The position numbers and the translations under genes are program-made. DNA of 64,000 nucleotides from contig NZ_FZPC01000021.1 in the NCBI RefSeq assembly GCF_900187975.1, positions 62,001 to 126,000 of the forward strand. The letters are read 5' to 3'. Each line of letters opens with the position of its first letter. Positions within the stretch are counted from its first letter, which is position 1. Source of the stretch: Pseudomonas delhiensis (GTDB lineage Bacteria > Pseudomonadota > Gammaproteobacteria > Pseudomonadales > Pseudomonadaceae). This document shows positions 25,933 through 36,116 of this stretch, piece by piece. The notes beneath the pieces were generated by a model that worked only from the letters and a program-made list of their open reading frames with translations, ran no database searches and was not told the DNA's origin.

Positions 25933-26742
25933 ATGTCCCGTCCCGTCATCCTGGTCCTCCTCGACGGCCTCAACTACGGCGTCGCCCATGACTGCATGGG
26001 CCACCTGCAGGCGCTCTGCAACGCCGGCCGCGGCCGCCTCTACCGCCTGCAGTGCGAGCTGCCGTCGCTGTCACGGCCGCTCTACGAATGCCTGCTCACC
26101 GGCGTCGCGCCGATCGACAGCGGCATCCTGCACAACCAGGTGTCGCGCCTGTCGAAGGAGCGCAGCCTGTTCCACTACGCCCGCGACGCCGGCCTGACCA
26201 CCGCGGCGGCGGCCTACCACTGGGTCAGCGAGCTGTACAACCGCTCGCCCTTCGACGCGGCCCGCGACCGCCACACCGAGGACGCGGCGCTGCCGATCCA
26301 GTACGGCCACTTCTACTGGACCGACCACTACCCCGACTCGCACCTGCTGGCCGACGCCGAGCACCTGCGCCGCCACCACGCCCCCGACGTGCTGCTGGCG
26401 CACCCGATGAACATCGACGACGCCGGCCACCGCCACGGCCTGAACAGCGCGCAGTACCGCAACGCCGCGCGCCAGGCCGACATGCTGCTCTCGGAATACC
26501 TGCACCAGTGGCTGGCCGCCGGCTACCAGGTGATGGTCACCGCCGACCACGGCATGAACGACGACCGCAGCCACGGCGGCATCCTCCCCGAGGAGCGCGA
26601 GGTGCCGCTGTTCGTCTTCGGCGAGGCCTTCAGCCTCGACGACCAGGTGCGCCCGCGCCAGGTGGAGCTGTGCGGCAGCCTCTGCGAAATACTCGGCGCG
26701 GCCCACGACAAACCGGTCTGCGACGGGCTGCTGCGGCCATGA
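25933..26742 (+). CDS. Cytosolic alkaline-phosphatase-superfamily hydrolase, NPP-like
   Basis: 269 residues. All metal and nucleophile positions of the nucleotide pyrophosphatase/phosphodiesterase branch can be placed: D11 (LLDGLN), nucleophile S47 two residues before P49 (SLSRPLYECLLTG), D162 and H166 (IDDAGHRHG), D205 and H206 (TADHGM), H214 (SHGG). The nucleophile is Ser instead of the more usual Thr. There is no signal peptide, so it acts after import. The protein is far shorter than typical NPPs or phosphonoacetate hydrolase (about 400 residues) and appears to lack a cap insertion. Its stop overlaps the first permease gene by four bases. Probably cleaves the imported phosphodiester, phosphoester or phosphonate. 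Confidence 0.8.
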   Translation: MSRPVILVLLDGLNYGVAHDCMGHLQALCNAGRGRLYRLQCELPSLSRPLYECLLTGVAPIDSGILHNQVSRLSKERSLFHYARDAGLTTAAAAYHWVSELYNRSPFDAARDRHTEDAALPIQYGHFYWTDHYPDSHLLADAEHLRRHHAPDVLLAHPMNIDDAGHRHGLNSAQYRNAARQADMLLSEYLHQWLAAGYQVMVTADHGMNDDRSHGGILPEEREVPLFVFGEAFSLDDQVRPRQVELCGSLCEILGAAHDKPVCDGLLRP

Positions 26743-27581
26743 GCGCGAACCGCGGAAAGCGCCTCGCCCTGCTCTGCCTGCTGCCCTTCGCGCTGTTCTT
26801 CGTCGCCTTCCAGATCGCCCCGCTGCTGTGGGTGGCGGTCAACAGCCTGCGCCGCGAGGACGCCTGGGGCCTGGGCAACTTCGCCGAGATATTCGCCTCG
26901 CCCTTCTACCTGCAGGCGATCCGCTACAGCCTGGAGATTTCCCTGTGGTCGAGCCTGATCGGCCTGGCCATCGCCGTGCTCGGCAGCTATTCGCTGCGCC
27001 AGGTGGAGAGCCGCCTGCGCGACTTCGTCATGGCCTTCGCCAACATGACCAGCAACTTCGCCGGGGTGCCGCTGGCCTTCGCCTTCATCATCATCCTCGG
27101 CTTCAACGGCGCCATCACCCTGCTGCTCAAGCAGGCCGGGCTGATTGAGGACTTCAACCTCTATTCCAAGACCGGCCTGATCATCCTCTACACCTACTTC
27201 CAGATTCCCCTGGGGGTGATGCTACTCTACCCGGCCTTCGACGCCCTGCGCGAGGACTGGCGCGAGTCGGCGGCGCTGCTGGGCGCCAACCACTGGCAGT
27301 TCTGGCGGCACATCGGCATCCCGGTGCTGACGCCGGCGCTGCTGGGCACCTTCGTGATCCTCCTGGCCAACGCCCTGGGCGCCTACGCCACCGTCTACTC
27401 GCTGACCACCGGCAACTTCAACGTGGTGCCGATCCGCATCGCCGGCCTGGTCTCCGGCGACGTCTTCCTCGACCCGAACATGGCCAGCGCCCTGGCGATG
27501 ATCCTGGTCGGGCTGATGACCGTCATCACCCTGGCCCACCAGTGGCTGCTGCGCCGGAGCTACCATGTCGAGAAACGCTAG
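26739..27581 (+). CDS. ABC transporter permease, first subunit
   Basis: 280 residues, six membrane helices beginning LALLCLLPFALFFVAFQIAP. The EAA loop, which contacts the ATPase, is ESAALLGANHWQFWRHIGIP. It belongs to the PotB/PhnU-like class. ATG 26739 overlaps the hydrolase stop (ATGA), and the 3' end overlaps the second permease by 17 bases. Confidence 0.9.
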   Translation: MSANRGKRLALLCLLPFALFFVAFQIAPLLWVAVNSLRREDAWGLGNFAEIFASPFYLQAIRYSLEISLWSSLIGLAIAVLGSYSLRQVESRLRDFVMAFANMTSNFAGVPLAFAFIIILGFNGAITLLLKQAGLIEDFNLYSKTGLIILYTYFQIPLGVMLLYPAFDALREDWRESAALLGANHWQFWRHIGIPVLTPALLGTFVILLANALGAYATVYSLTTGNFNVVPIRIAGLVSGDVFLDPNMASALAMILVGLMTVITLAHQWLLRRSYHVEKR

Positions 27582-28349
27582 CCCGCTGTACCACCGGCTG
27601 GTGGTCTACGCGCTGTTCCTGATCCTGCTGCTGCCCCTGGCCGCCACCCTGCTCTATTCCCTGGCCACCCAGTGGTCGGCGAGCGTGCTGCCCGACGGCC
27701 TGACGCTGAAGTGGTACCTGGCGCTGTGGACCGACCCGCGCTTCCTCGCCGCCTTCGGCCAGTCGCTGCTGGTGTGCTTCGGCGCGCTGCTGCTGAGCGT
27801 GCTGCTGATCCTGCCGCTGATGTTCGTGGTGCACTACCACTACCCGCGCCTGGACGCGCTGATGAACGTGCTCATCCTGCTGCCCTTCGCGGTGCCGCCG
27901 GTGGTCTCCTCGGTGGGCCTGCTGCAGCTCTATGCCTCGGGCCCCCTGCCGCTGACCGGCACGCCCTGGATCCTCGTCGGCTGCTACTTCACCATCGCCC
28001 TGCCGTTCATGTACCGGGCCATCGGCAACAACCTGCAGGCGATCAACCTGCACGACCTGATGGACGCCGCCCAGTTGCTCGGCGCCAGCACCTGGCAGGC
28101 GGCCCTGCTGGTGGTGCTGCCGAACCTGCGCAAGGGCCTGATGGTGGCGCTGTTCCTGTCCTTCAGCTTCCTCATCGGCGAGTTCGTGTTCGCCAACCTG
28201 CTGGTCGGCACCCGCTACGAGACGCTGCAGGTCTTCCTCAACAACATGCGCAACAGCAGCGGCCACTACACCAGCGCGGTGGTGGTCTCCTACTTCCTCT
28301 TCATCCTGCTGCTGACCTGGGCCGCCAACCGCCTGAACAAGGACCGCAC

Positions 28350-28353
<4 letters not shown>
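27565..28353 (+). CDS. ABC transporter permease, second subunit
   Basis: 262 residues with six membrane helices (LVVYALFLILLLPLAATLLY first). EAA loop: DAAQLLGASTWQAALLVVLP. Of the PotC/PhnV-like class. It begins inside the first permease gene and ends in a four-base overlap with the ATPase gene, so the three transporter parts should be made in fixed proportion. Confidence 0.9.
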
Positions 28354-29344
<991 letters not shown>

Positions 29345-29345
<1 letters not shown>

Positions 29346-29998
29346 TGGCCCTGGTGATCTTCGACCTTGACGAAACCCTCATCGACGGCGACTGCGCCAG
29401 CCTGTGGAGCCGGCGCATGGCCGAGCTGGGCTGGGTCGACGGCGAGTCCTTCATCCGCCGAGATACCGAGCTGATGGCGCGCTACGCCCTGGGCGAGCTG
29501 TCCATGGAGGCCTACATGGCCTTCAGCCTGGAGCCCATGGCCGGGCGCAGCGTCGAGGAAGTGGAGCGTGAGGTGGAGGCCTACGTCGAGGACGTCATCG
29601 AACCGCTGATCTACAACGACGCCTGCCGCACCCTGGCCCGCCACCGCGCCGCCGGCGACCGGCCGCTGGTGATCTCCGCCTCCGGCGTGCACCTGGTGCA
29701 GCCGATCGCCGAGCGCATCGGCATCCAGGACGTGCTGGCCATCGACCTGGAGGTGGTGGACGGCCACTACAGCGGCCGCACCCAGGGCGTGCTGACCTAC
29801 CGCGACGGCAAGATCATCCGCCTGCTCGACTGGCTCGGCGGCGACGAAAGCGCGCTGGCCAGCACGCACTTCTATTCCGACTCGCGCAACGACCTGCCGC
29901 TGCTGCGCCGCGTCGGCAACCCGCACACGGTCAACCCCGACCCGGTGTTGCGCGGCGAGGCGGAAAAACACGGCTGGGAAATCCTCGCCTGGCGTTGA
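29345..29998 (+). CDS. HAD-IB family phosphatase
   Basis: 217 residues. Motif I FDLDETLIDGD with nucleophile D7 and acid D9, cap region of the C1 helical type (about 15-85), motif II VISASGVHLV, and motif III YSDSRNDLPLL. It is of the SerB-like HAD-IB class, which removes phosphate from small molecules such as phosphoserine or histidinol phosphate. As the last gene of the import operon it likely works after the NPP-like hydrolase, releasing phosphate from a phosphomonoester. REP units start two bases after its stop. Confidence 0.9.
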
Positions 29999-30000
29999 GG

Positions 30001-30271
30001 CGCGAATCGCGGACGGAGTCCGCTCCTACAGATCGTGCGCGGTCGAATCCGTAGGGCGCATAACGCCTACGGCGTTATCCGCCGCCATTCCCGGGCACCG
30101 GCGCCCAGGCCAACGGCGGATAACCGCGAACGGTTATTCGCCCTACGGTGCCATGGAATTACCCGGCAGGGCCGTAAGGCGCATAACGCCTACGGCGTTA
30201 TCCGCCGCCATTCCCAGGCACTGGCGCCCGGGCCAACGGCGGATGACCGCGAACGGTCATTCGCCCTACGT
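30001..30271. repeat. Tandem REPINs with compensatory stem change
   Basis: After an inverted GGACGGAGTCC-core unit (30004-30028) come two tandem copies of a roughly 100-base REPIN, at 30051-30148 and 30173-30270. Each has a left arm GGCGCATAACGCCTACGGCG, a spacer with GGCACCGGCGCCC or GGCACTGGCGCCC, and a right arm. The right arms differ as GGATAACC...GGTTATTC versus GGATGACC...GGTCATTC, a paired change that keeps the stem. No gene in 29999-30289. Confidence 0.9.
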
Positions 30272-30289
30272 CGCATGCGGGACCGTGCC

Positions 30290-31252
30290 TCAGGCCAGGC
30301 TCTGGTCGACCAGCAGCACCACCTTGCCCTGCACCTGGTTGCTGGCCAGGGCCTCGAAGGCCTGCTCGGCGTCCTTGGCCACGAACTGGCGCTCCAGCTG
30401 GGGCTTCAGCTGGCCGCTGGCGAACAGCGGCCAGACGCGGGTGCCCAGCTCGGCGATCAGTTGCGCCTTGAAGTCGGCGTCGCGGCTGCGCAGCGTCGAG
30501 CCGGTCAACTGGATGCGCTTGCCCAGCAGCAGCGCCAGGTCCAGCTCGGCCTTGCGCCCGCCCATCAGGCCGATGACCACCCAGCGGCCGTCCTGGCGCA
30601 GCACCTGCAGGTTGAGCGCCGCGTAGTTGGCGCCCACCGGGTCGAGGATCACGTCGAAGGGCGCGAAGTCGCGCAGCGACTCCAGCGCCTCGCCGCGCAG
30701 CACCCCGCCCTCGGCGCCGAGGGCCTCGCAGTAGGCCAGGCGCTCGGCGGAGCCGACGCTGACCCAGCAGGGGCTGCCGAAGGCCTTGCACAGCTGGATG
30801 GCGGCCGAGCCCACGCCGCTGGCGCCGGCGTGCAGCAGGACCTTCTCGCCCGGCTGCAGGCCCGCCAGCTGGAACAGGTTGAGCCAGGCCGTGGCATAGA
30901 CCTCCGGCAGCCCCGCCGCCTCGGCCAGCGACAGGCCGTTGGGCACCGGCAGCACGTGGCGGGCGTCGACCACCACCTCCTCGGCCATGCCGCCGCCGGC
31001 CAGCAGCGCGCAGACACGGTCGCCCACCTGCCAGGTGGCGCCGGCGCCCACTTCGCTGATCACCCCGGCGCATTCCAGGCCGAGGATGTCGCTGGCCCCC
31101 GGCGGCGGCGGGTAGAGCCCGGCGCGCTGCAGCAGGTCGGCGCGGTTGAGCCCGGCGGCGGCCACGCGGATGCGCACCTGCCCCGCCCCACAGGTCGGGG
31201 CCGCTCGCTCGGCCCACTCCACCCGCCCTTCGATACCTTGCAATGCGTTCAC
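30290..31252 (-). CDS. NAD(P)H-quinone oxidoreductase, zeta-crystallin/PIG3 type
   Basis: 320 residues of the zinc-free MDR family. GroES-like N-domain (VRIRVAAAGLNRADLLQRAG then LYPPPPGASDILGLE), and a Rossmann domain with HAGASGVGSAAIQLCKAFG as cofactor loop and VILDPVGANY. No catalytic-zinc cysteine/histidine set is present, so quinone or enone reduction with NAD(P)H is expected. It is divergent from prc; the two starts are about 150 bases apart. I recall the same neighbour in P. aeruginosa (PA3256). Confidence 0.92.
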   Translation of the reverse strand: MNALQGIEGRVEWAERAAPTCGAGQVRIRVAAAGLNRADLLQRAGLYPPPPGASDILGLECAGVISEVGAGATWQVGDRVCALLAGGGMAEEVVVDARHVLPVPNGLSLAEAAGLPEVYATAWLNLFQLAGLQPGEKVLLHAGASGVGSAAIQLCKAFGSPCWVSVGSAERLAYCEALGAEGGVLRGEALESLRDFAPFDVILDPVGANYAALNLQVLRQDGRWVVIGLMGGRKAELDLALLLGKRIQLTGSTLRSRDADFKAQLIAELGTRVWPLFASGQLKPQLERQFVAKDAEQAFEALASNQVQGKVVLLVDQSLA

Positions 31253-31404
31253 GCTACCTCCATAGTGCTTGCACGGCCCGCACCACGTCGGTCGGGCCTT
31301 TCTCTTCGCTCGTCGCGCCAGAGCCCAATCTCGAGCAGCTTGGAACCCGGCGACGCCAGATACGGCCTAATATGCGTCATAACTCCGCACCCAGTCGATT
31401 AAGC

Positions 31405-33486
31405 ATGAAGCGATTTCTGCCCCGCACCGCCCTGCTGCTGGTCCTTGGCGCCAGCGCCCTGTCCGCGTTCGCCGCGCCCTCCGCCGGCCAGAACTCCTGG
31501 GACGGCCTGCAGCCGGACCGTGACCAGGTGATCGCCAGCCTGAACATCGTCGAGCTGCTCAAGCGCCATCACTACAGCAAGCCGCCGCTCAACGACGACC
31601 GCTCGGCGAAGATCTACGACGCCTACATCAAGGCCCTGGACCCGTCGCGGATGTACTTCACCGCCGGCGACATCGCCCAGTTCACGCCCTGGCGCACCCA
31701 GTTCGACGACTTCCTCAAGAGCGGCGAGTTGGACCCCGGCTTCACCATCTACAAGCGTCACCTGGACCGCCTCAAGGAGCGCCTGGACTTCGCCCTGGCG
31801 ATGCTCGGCAAGGGCGTCGACAAGATCGACTTCAAGGTCGACGAGAGCCTGACCATCGACCGCGAGAAGGCCCCGTGGGCGAAGAACGGCGCCGAGCTCG
31901 ACGACCTCTGGCGCAAGAAGGTCAAGGACGAGGTGCTGCGCCTGAAGATCACCGGCAAGGACGACAAGGCCATCCAGGAACAGCTGACCAAGCGCTACAA
32001 GAACCAGCTGATGCGCCTGGAGCAGACGCGCAGCGAGGACATCTTCCAGGCCTACATCAACGCCTTCGCGCAGACCTACGATCCGCACACCCAGTACCTG
32101 TCGCCGGACAGCGCGGAAAACTTCGACATCAACATGAGCCTCTCCCTGGAAGGCATAGGCGCGGTGCTGCAGAGCGACAACGACTACGTCAAGGTCGTGC
32201 GCCTGGTGCCGGCGGGCCCGGCGGAGAAGAGCAAGCAGATCGCCACCTCGGACAAGATCATCGGCGTCGCCCAGGGCAAGGGCGAGATGGTCGACGTGGT
32301 CGGCTGGCGCCTGGACGAGGTGGTCAAGCTGATCCGCGGGCCGAAGGGCTCGCAGGTGCGCCTGGAGGTCATCCCGGCGAGCAACGCGCCGAACGACCAG
32401 ACCAGCAAGATCGTCACCATCACCCGCGAGGCGGTGAAGCTCGAAGACCAGGCGGCGAAGAAGTCGGAGATCACCCTCGACCACGACGGCCGCAGCTACA
32501 AGCTCGGCGTGATCGACGTGCCGGCCTTCTACCTGGACTTCAAGGCCTACCGGGCGGGCGACCCGAACTACAAGAGCACCACGCGCGACGTGAAGAAGCT
32601 CATCGGCGAGCTGCAGAAGGACAAGGTCGACGGCATCGTCATCGACCTGCGCAACAACGGCGGCGGCTCCCTGCAGGAAGCCACCGAGCTGACCGGCCTG
32701 TTCATCGACCAGGGCCCCACCGTGCTGGTGCGCAACAGCGACGGCCGCGTCGACGTGCTCAACGATGACGAGGGCCAGGCCTTCTACACCGGGCCGATGA
32801 CCGTGCTGGTCAACCGCCTGTCGGCCTCGGCCTCGGAGATCTTCGCCGGCGCCATGCAGGACTACCACCGCGCGCTCATCGTCGGCGGCCAGACCTTCGG
32901 CAAGGGCACCGTGCAGACCATCCAGCCGCTCAACCACGGCGAGCTGAAGCTGACCCTGGCCAAGTTCTACCGCGTCTCCGGGCAGAGCACCCAGCACCAG
33001 GGCGTGATCCCGGACATCAGCTACCCGTCCATCGTCGACGACAAGGAAATCGGCGAGAGCGCCCTGCCCGACTCCATGCCCTGGGACACCATCCGCCCGG
33101 TGCTGTCGGCGCAGAGCGACCCGTTCAAGCCGTTCCTCGACCAGTTGAAGATCCAGCACGACGCGCGCACCGAGCACAACGCCGACTTCGTCTACGCCCG
33201 CCAGCGCCTGGCCCTGGCCCAGGAGCTGATGAAGGAGAAGACCGTCAGCCTGAACGAGGCCAAGCGCCGCGCCCAGCAGAGCAGCATCGAGGGCCGCCAG
33301 CTGGCCATGGAGAACGCGCTGCGCAAGTCCAAGGGCCAGGAGCCGCTGAAGGAGCTCAAGCAGGAAGACGACAACGCCCTGCCGGACGACGACAAGACCA
33401 AGCCCCAGGACGACGCCTACCTCACCGAGTCCGGGCACATCCTGCTGGACTACCTGACGCTCAGCTCGGCGGTGGCCAAGCACTGA
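31405..33486 (+). CDS. prc: Tail-specific periplasmic protease Prc
   Basis: 693 residues with a signal peptide (MKRFLPRTALLLVLGASALS, cleavage near AFA-AP). N-terminal helical domain, a PDZ domain (about 230-330, SLEGIGAVLQSDNDYVKVVR), and the S41 protease core with the Ser-Lys dyad S475 in RLSASASEIF and K500 in FGKGTVQ. The C-terminal DUF3340-type domain is complete. Size matches E. coli Prc (682). An in-frame ATG at 31372 exists, but 31405 leads directly into the signal peptide. In P. aeruginosa this protease (AlgO) degrades MucA and so affects alginate; whether that holds here is inference. Confidence 0.95.
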   Translation: MKRFLPRTALLLVLGASALSAFAAPSAGQNSWDGLQPDRDQVIASLNIVELLKRHHYSKPPLNDDRSAKIYDAYIKALDPSRMYFTAGDIAQFTPWRTQFDDFLKSGELDPGFTIYKRHLDRLKERLDFALAMLGKGVDKIDFKVDESLTIDREKAPWAKNGAELDDLWRKKVKDEVLRLKITGKDDKAIQEQLTKRYKNQLMRLEQTRSEDIFQAYINAFAQTYDPHTQYLSPDSAENFDINMSLSLEGIGAVLQSDNDYVKVVRLVPAGPAEKSKQIATSDKIIGVAQGKGEMVDVVGWRLDEVVKLIRGPKGSQVRLEVIPASNAPNDQTSKIVTITREAVKLEDQAAKKSEITLDHDGRSYKLGVIDVPAFYLDFKAYRAGDPNYKSTTRDVKKLIGELQKDKVDGIVIDLRNNGGGSLQEATELTGLFIDQGPTVLVRNSDGRVDVLNDDEGQAFYTGPMTVLVNRLSASASEIFAGAMQDYHRALIVGGQTFGKGTVQTIQPLNHGELKLTLAKFYRVSGQSTQHQGVIPDISYPSIVDDKEIGESALPDSMPWDTIRPVLSAQSDPFKPFLDQLKIQHDARTEHNADFVYARQRLALAQELMKEKTVSLNEAKRRAQQSSIEGRQLAMENALRKSKGQEPLKELKQEDDNALPDDDKTKPQDDAYLTESGHILLDYLTLSSAVAKH

Positions 33487-33534
33487 AAGAGCGGAGTCGT
33501 CACGAAACAGTCATGACTCAGTAGTGAAATGCGC

Positions 33535-33565
33535 AAGGGCCGGGAGACCGGCCCTTCGTCTTTTC
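33535..33565 (+). terminator. Intrinsic terminator after prc
   Basis: AAGGGCCGG / CCGGCCCTT, a 9-bp stem with a GAGA tetraloop, followed by CGTCTTTTC. It lies 48 bases after the prc stop and 18 bases before the EAL-CBS-GGDEF start. Confidence 0.8.
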
Positions 33566-33582
33566 ACCCACAGAGAACCGTC

Positions 33583-35331
33583 ATGACCGTCACCGAGCAG
33601 TTGAGCGCGCTGGCCCAGATCCTCGCTCACGGCGACCTGCATTGTCTGTTCCAACCCATAGTGTCGCTCTCCGAGCGGCGCCTGGTGGGCTACGAGGCCC
33701 TCACCCGCGGCCCCTCCAACAGCCCGCTGCACTCGCCCCTCACCCTGTTCAGCACCGCGCGCCACGCCGGCCGCCTGAGCGAGCTCGACGTGCTCTGCCG
33801 GCGCCGCGCCTGCCAGCGCTTCCACGAGCTGGGGCTGGCCGGCAAGCTGTTCCTCAACGTCGCCCCCGAGTCGCTGCTGGACCCCAACCACCAGCCCGGC
33901 CGCACCCTGCAGTTGCTGCAGACCCTCGGCATAGCGCCGGGCGACGTGGTCATCGAGCTCACCGAACAGGCGCCCATCGAGGATTTCGGCCTGCTCGACA
34001 CCGCCCTGCACCACTACCGCGCCATGGGCTTCTGCATCGCCCTGGACGACCTCGGCGCCGGCTATTCCAGCCTGCGCCTGTGGTCGGAGCTGCGCCCGGA
34101 CTACGTGAAGATCGACCGCCACTTCATCGACGGCATCCACCAGGACGGCGTCAAGCGCGAGTTCGTCGGCTCCATCCTGAAGATGGCCCACGCCTCCCGC
34201 GCCCAGGTGATAGCCGAGGGCATCGAACTGCCGGAGGAGCTGGCGGTGCTCTCGGAAATGGGCGTCGACCTGGTCCAGGGCTACCTCATCGGCCGCCCGC
34301 AGGAACAGCCGGCGCGCGAGGTGCGCGGCCTGCTGCCGGACCTCGACCGCGCGGAAGCCCTGCACGGCGAGGAACAGGCCGACCTGCGCCCGCTGTTGCT
34401 GGAACAGCCGGCGGTGGGCCGCGACACGCCGATCGCCGAGGTGCTCGAAGCCTTCCGCGCCCAGGCCAACCTGAACGCCCTGGCGGTGCTGGACGAGCAC
34501 CAGCAACCGGTGGGCATCGTCCACCGCCATGCGCTCTCCGATGCCCTGCTCAAGCCCTTCGGCACCGAGCTGTACGCGCGCAAGCCGATCAGCCGGCTGA
34601 TGAGCGAGGACTTCCTCGCGGTGGAGCGCAGCCAGTCGCTGCAGCAGGTCAGCCGCCTGCTCACCAGCCGCGCGCGGCAGCGCATCGAGGAAGACTTCAT
34701 CATCACCCAGGGCGGCCGCTACCTCGGCCTGGGCCGGGTGATCGACGTGCTCAAGCTGATCACCGAACTGAAGATCCGCCAGGCCCGCTACGCCAACCCG
34801 CTGACCCTGCTGCCGGGCAACGTGCCCATCCAGCAGTGCCTGGCGCGCCTGCTGCAGCAGGACCGCGAGGCGGCGGTGTGCTACGTCGACATCGACAGCT
34901 TCAAGCCCTTCAACGACCTCTACGGCTACGCCCGCGGCGACGAGGTGCTGCTGTGCCTGGCGCAATGCCTGAGCGACCGGGTGGACCCCGGCGGCGACTT
35001 CGTCGGCCACATCGGCGGCGACGACTTCATGCTGGTGTTCACCTCCGAGGACTGGCGCAACCGCCTCAACCACCTGCTGGAGGATTTCCAGGGCCAGTGC
35101 CGGCGCTTCTACAATCAAGAGCACCTGCAGGCCGGCTGCTTCGTCGCCTACAACCGCCGCGGCCAGCGCCAGGAATTCCCGCTGCTGTCGCTATCGATCG
35201 GCGTGGTGCACCTGAAGCCCGGCGCCGGCGAGCGCCTGGACGCGGCGCAACTGGCGGGCATCGCCTCGGAGGCCAAGCGCCACGCCAAGGAAGTCCCCGG
35301 CTACAGCCGGCACGTCATCACCCTGGAATAG
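33583..35331 (+). CDS. EAL-CBS-GGDEF cyclic-di-GMP protein with a GGDDF site
   Basis: 582 residues in the order EAL (about 5-250), CBS pair (about 285-400), GGDEF (about 410-580), the reverse of the common GGDEF-EAL order. The EAL site looks intact: YEALTR (E38), NVAPESLL, ELTEQ, DDLGAGYSSL, DYVKIDR, AEGIE. The cyclase motif is GGDDF (478-482), with Asp in place of the Glu that takes part in catalysis, so cyclase activity is doubtful. No membrane segment: cytosolic. The most likely role is a phosphodiesterase tuned by adenosyl-nucleotide binding to CBS and by the degenerate GGDEF. P. aeruginosa has the same gene after prc (PA3258 from memory). Confidence 0.9.
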   Translation: MTVTEQLSALAQILAHGDLHCLFQPIVSLSERRLVGYEALTRGPSNSPLHSPLTLFSTARHAGRLSELDVLCRRRACQRFHELGLAGKLFLNVAPESLLDPNHQPGRTLQLLQTLGIAPGDVVIELTEQAPIEDFGLLDTALHHYRAMGFCIALDDLGAGYSSLRLWSELRPDYVKIDRHFIDGIHQDGVKREFVGSILKMAHASRAQVIAEGIELPEELAVLSEMGVDLVQGYLIGRPQEQPAREVRGLLPDLDRAEALHGEEQADLRPLLLEQPAVGRDTPIAEVLEAFRAQANLNALAVLDEHQQPVGIVHRHALSDALLKPFGTELYARKPISRLMSEDFLAVERSQSLQQVSRLLTSRARQRIEEDFIITQGGRYLGLGRVIDVLKLITELKIRQARYANPLTLLPGNVPIQQCLARLLQQDREAAVCYVDIDSFKPFNDLYGYARGDEVLLCLAQCLSDRVDPGGDFVGHIGGDDFMLVFTSEDWRNRLNHLLEDFQGQCRRFYNQEHLQAGCFVAYNRRGQRQEFPLLSLSIGVVHLKPGAGERLDAAQLAGIASEAKRHAKEVPGYSRHVITLE

Positions 35332-35338
35332 GCGCCGT

Positions 35339-35754
35339 TCAGAGCCCCAGCTGCGCCGCCAGGGCCTGGTAGCGCGCGGCCTGCTCGGGATCCGCGGCGA
35401 GGCCTTCGGCCCCGTCGCGGTAGAGCTCGGCCAGGCGCCGCGCGGCCAGCGGGTGCCCGGCCTCGGCGGCGCGGGCCCAGTGGCGCGCCGCGGCGGCGCC
35501 GTCCGGCTGCCGCTGCGCGCTGCCCTGCAGGGCCTGCACACCCAGTTGGTAGGCGGCCTTGGCATCGCCGCCGGCGGCCGCCAGGGATAGAAGCTCTGGG
35601 CCGGCACGTCGCCCAGGTTGGCCATGCGCGAGAACTGCCCCTGCATCCACTGCCAGGCGCGCGGCTGGCGGACCAGCCAGGGCCAGCCCATCAGGCGTCG
35701 CGCCACGGCGTAGGCCAGGCGGGCGCGCAGGCGCCAGACGAATTCGCGGCTCAC
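35339..35754 (-). pseudogene. Sel1-repeat protein gene with frameshift and probable internal deletion
   Basis: Two parts of one protein lie in different frames. From GTG 35754 one frame encodes MSREFVWRLRARLAYAVARR through RMANLGDVPAQSFYP; from about 35590 leftward the next frame encodes SLAAAGGDAKAAYQLGVQAL and two Sel1-like repeats (HWARAAEAGHPLAARRLAEL) to the stop at 35339. Related proteins, as I recall them, have about 20 more residues between these parts, so a deletion with loss of frame is likely. If the first frame is simply read on, it runs to 35191 with an unrelated tail over the 3' end of the EAL gene. GTG overlaps the preceding stop by four bases, so the gene was once the third of a coupled set. 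Confidence 0.7.
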
Positions 35755-36116
35755 GGCTCTTCCGGGTAGTCGAACTCGAACACCCGCACCACCTCGGCGG
35801 CGTGCCAGCCCGCCGCCGCGGGGCCATCCGAGGCGCCGGAGAAGCGCCCCAGGCGCTCCACGCACTCGAAGAAGCCGGTGCGCGGCAGGCGGCTGGCGCC
35901 CTGGCTGATCACCAGCGAGCTGCGCAGCGGCCGGCCGGCGCGGGCGTCGAGCTGCGCCAGGTGCTCCAGGGCCGCGGTCAGGGTGGTCATGGCCGGCGTG
36001 GGCAGTTGCAGGCGCTCGATCAGCGCCCGGTAGGTCAACAGGTGGCGTTGGCGGCGCGCGTCTTCCAGTTCGTCCAGCAAGCCCTGCCAATGCTTGCGGC
36101 TGATATGCACGCTCAA
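35751..36116 (-). CDS. Conserved hypothetical protein, rare start codon
   Basis: About 121 residues: HISRKHWQGLLDELEDARRQ, LTYRALIERLQLPTPAMTTL, then PLRSSLVISQGASRLPRTGF and VRVFEFDYPEEP. No ATG is available near the start; either TTG 36116 (overlapping the previous stop as TTGA) or GTG 36110 must be used. The N-terminal part looks like a helical recognition module (RALIERLQLPTPAMTTL could be a helix-turn-helix). Family not characterised. It is coupled to genes on both sides. Confidence 0.7.
   Translation of the reverse strand: MSVHISRKHWQGLLDELEDARRQRHLLTYRALIERLQLPTPAMTTLTAALEHLAQLDARAGRPLRSSLVISQGASRLPRTGFFECVERLGRFSGASDGPAAAGWHAAEVVRVFEFDYPEEP

Noticed and set aside
31399-33483. A 694-codon minus-strand open frame over prc
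   Set aside because: Shadow of prc, with low-complexity Val/Leu/Asp/His content.
35191-35754. A continuous 187-codon reading of the Sel1 gene's first frame
   Set aside because: After the common N-terminal part the product is an Arg/Pro/Ala-rich tail antisense to the EAL gene, while the Sel1 repeats continue in the neighbouring frame.
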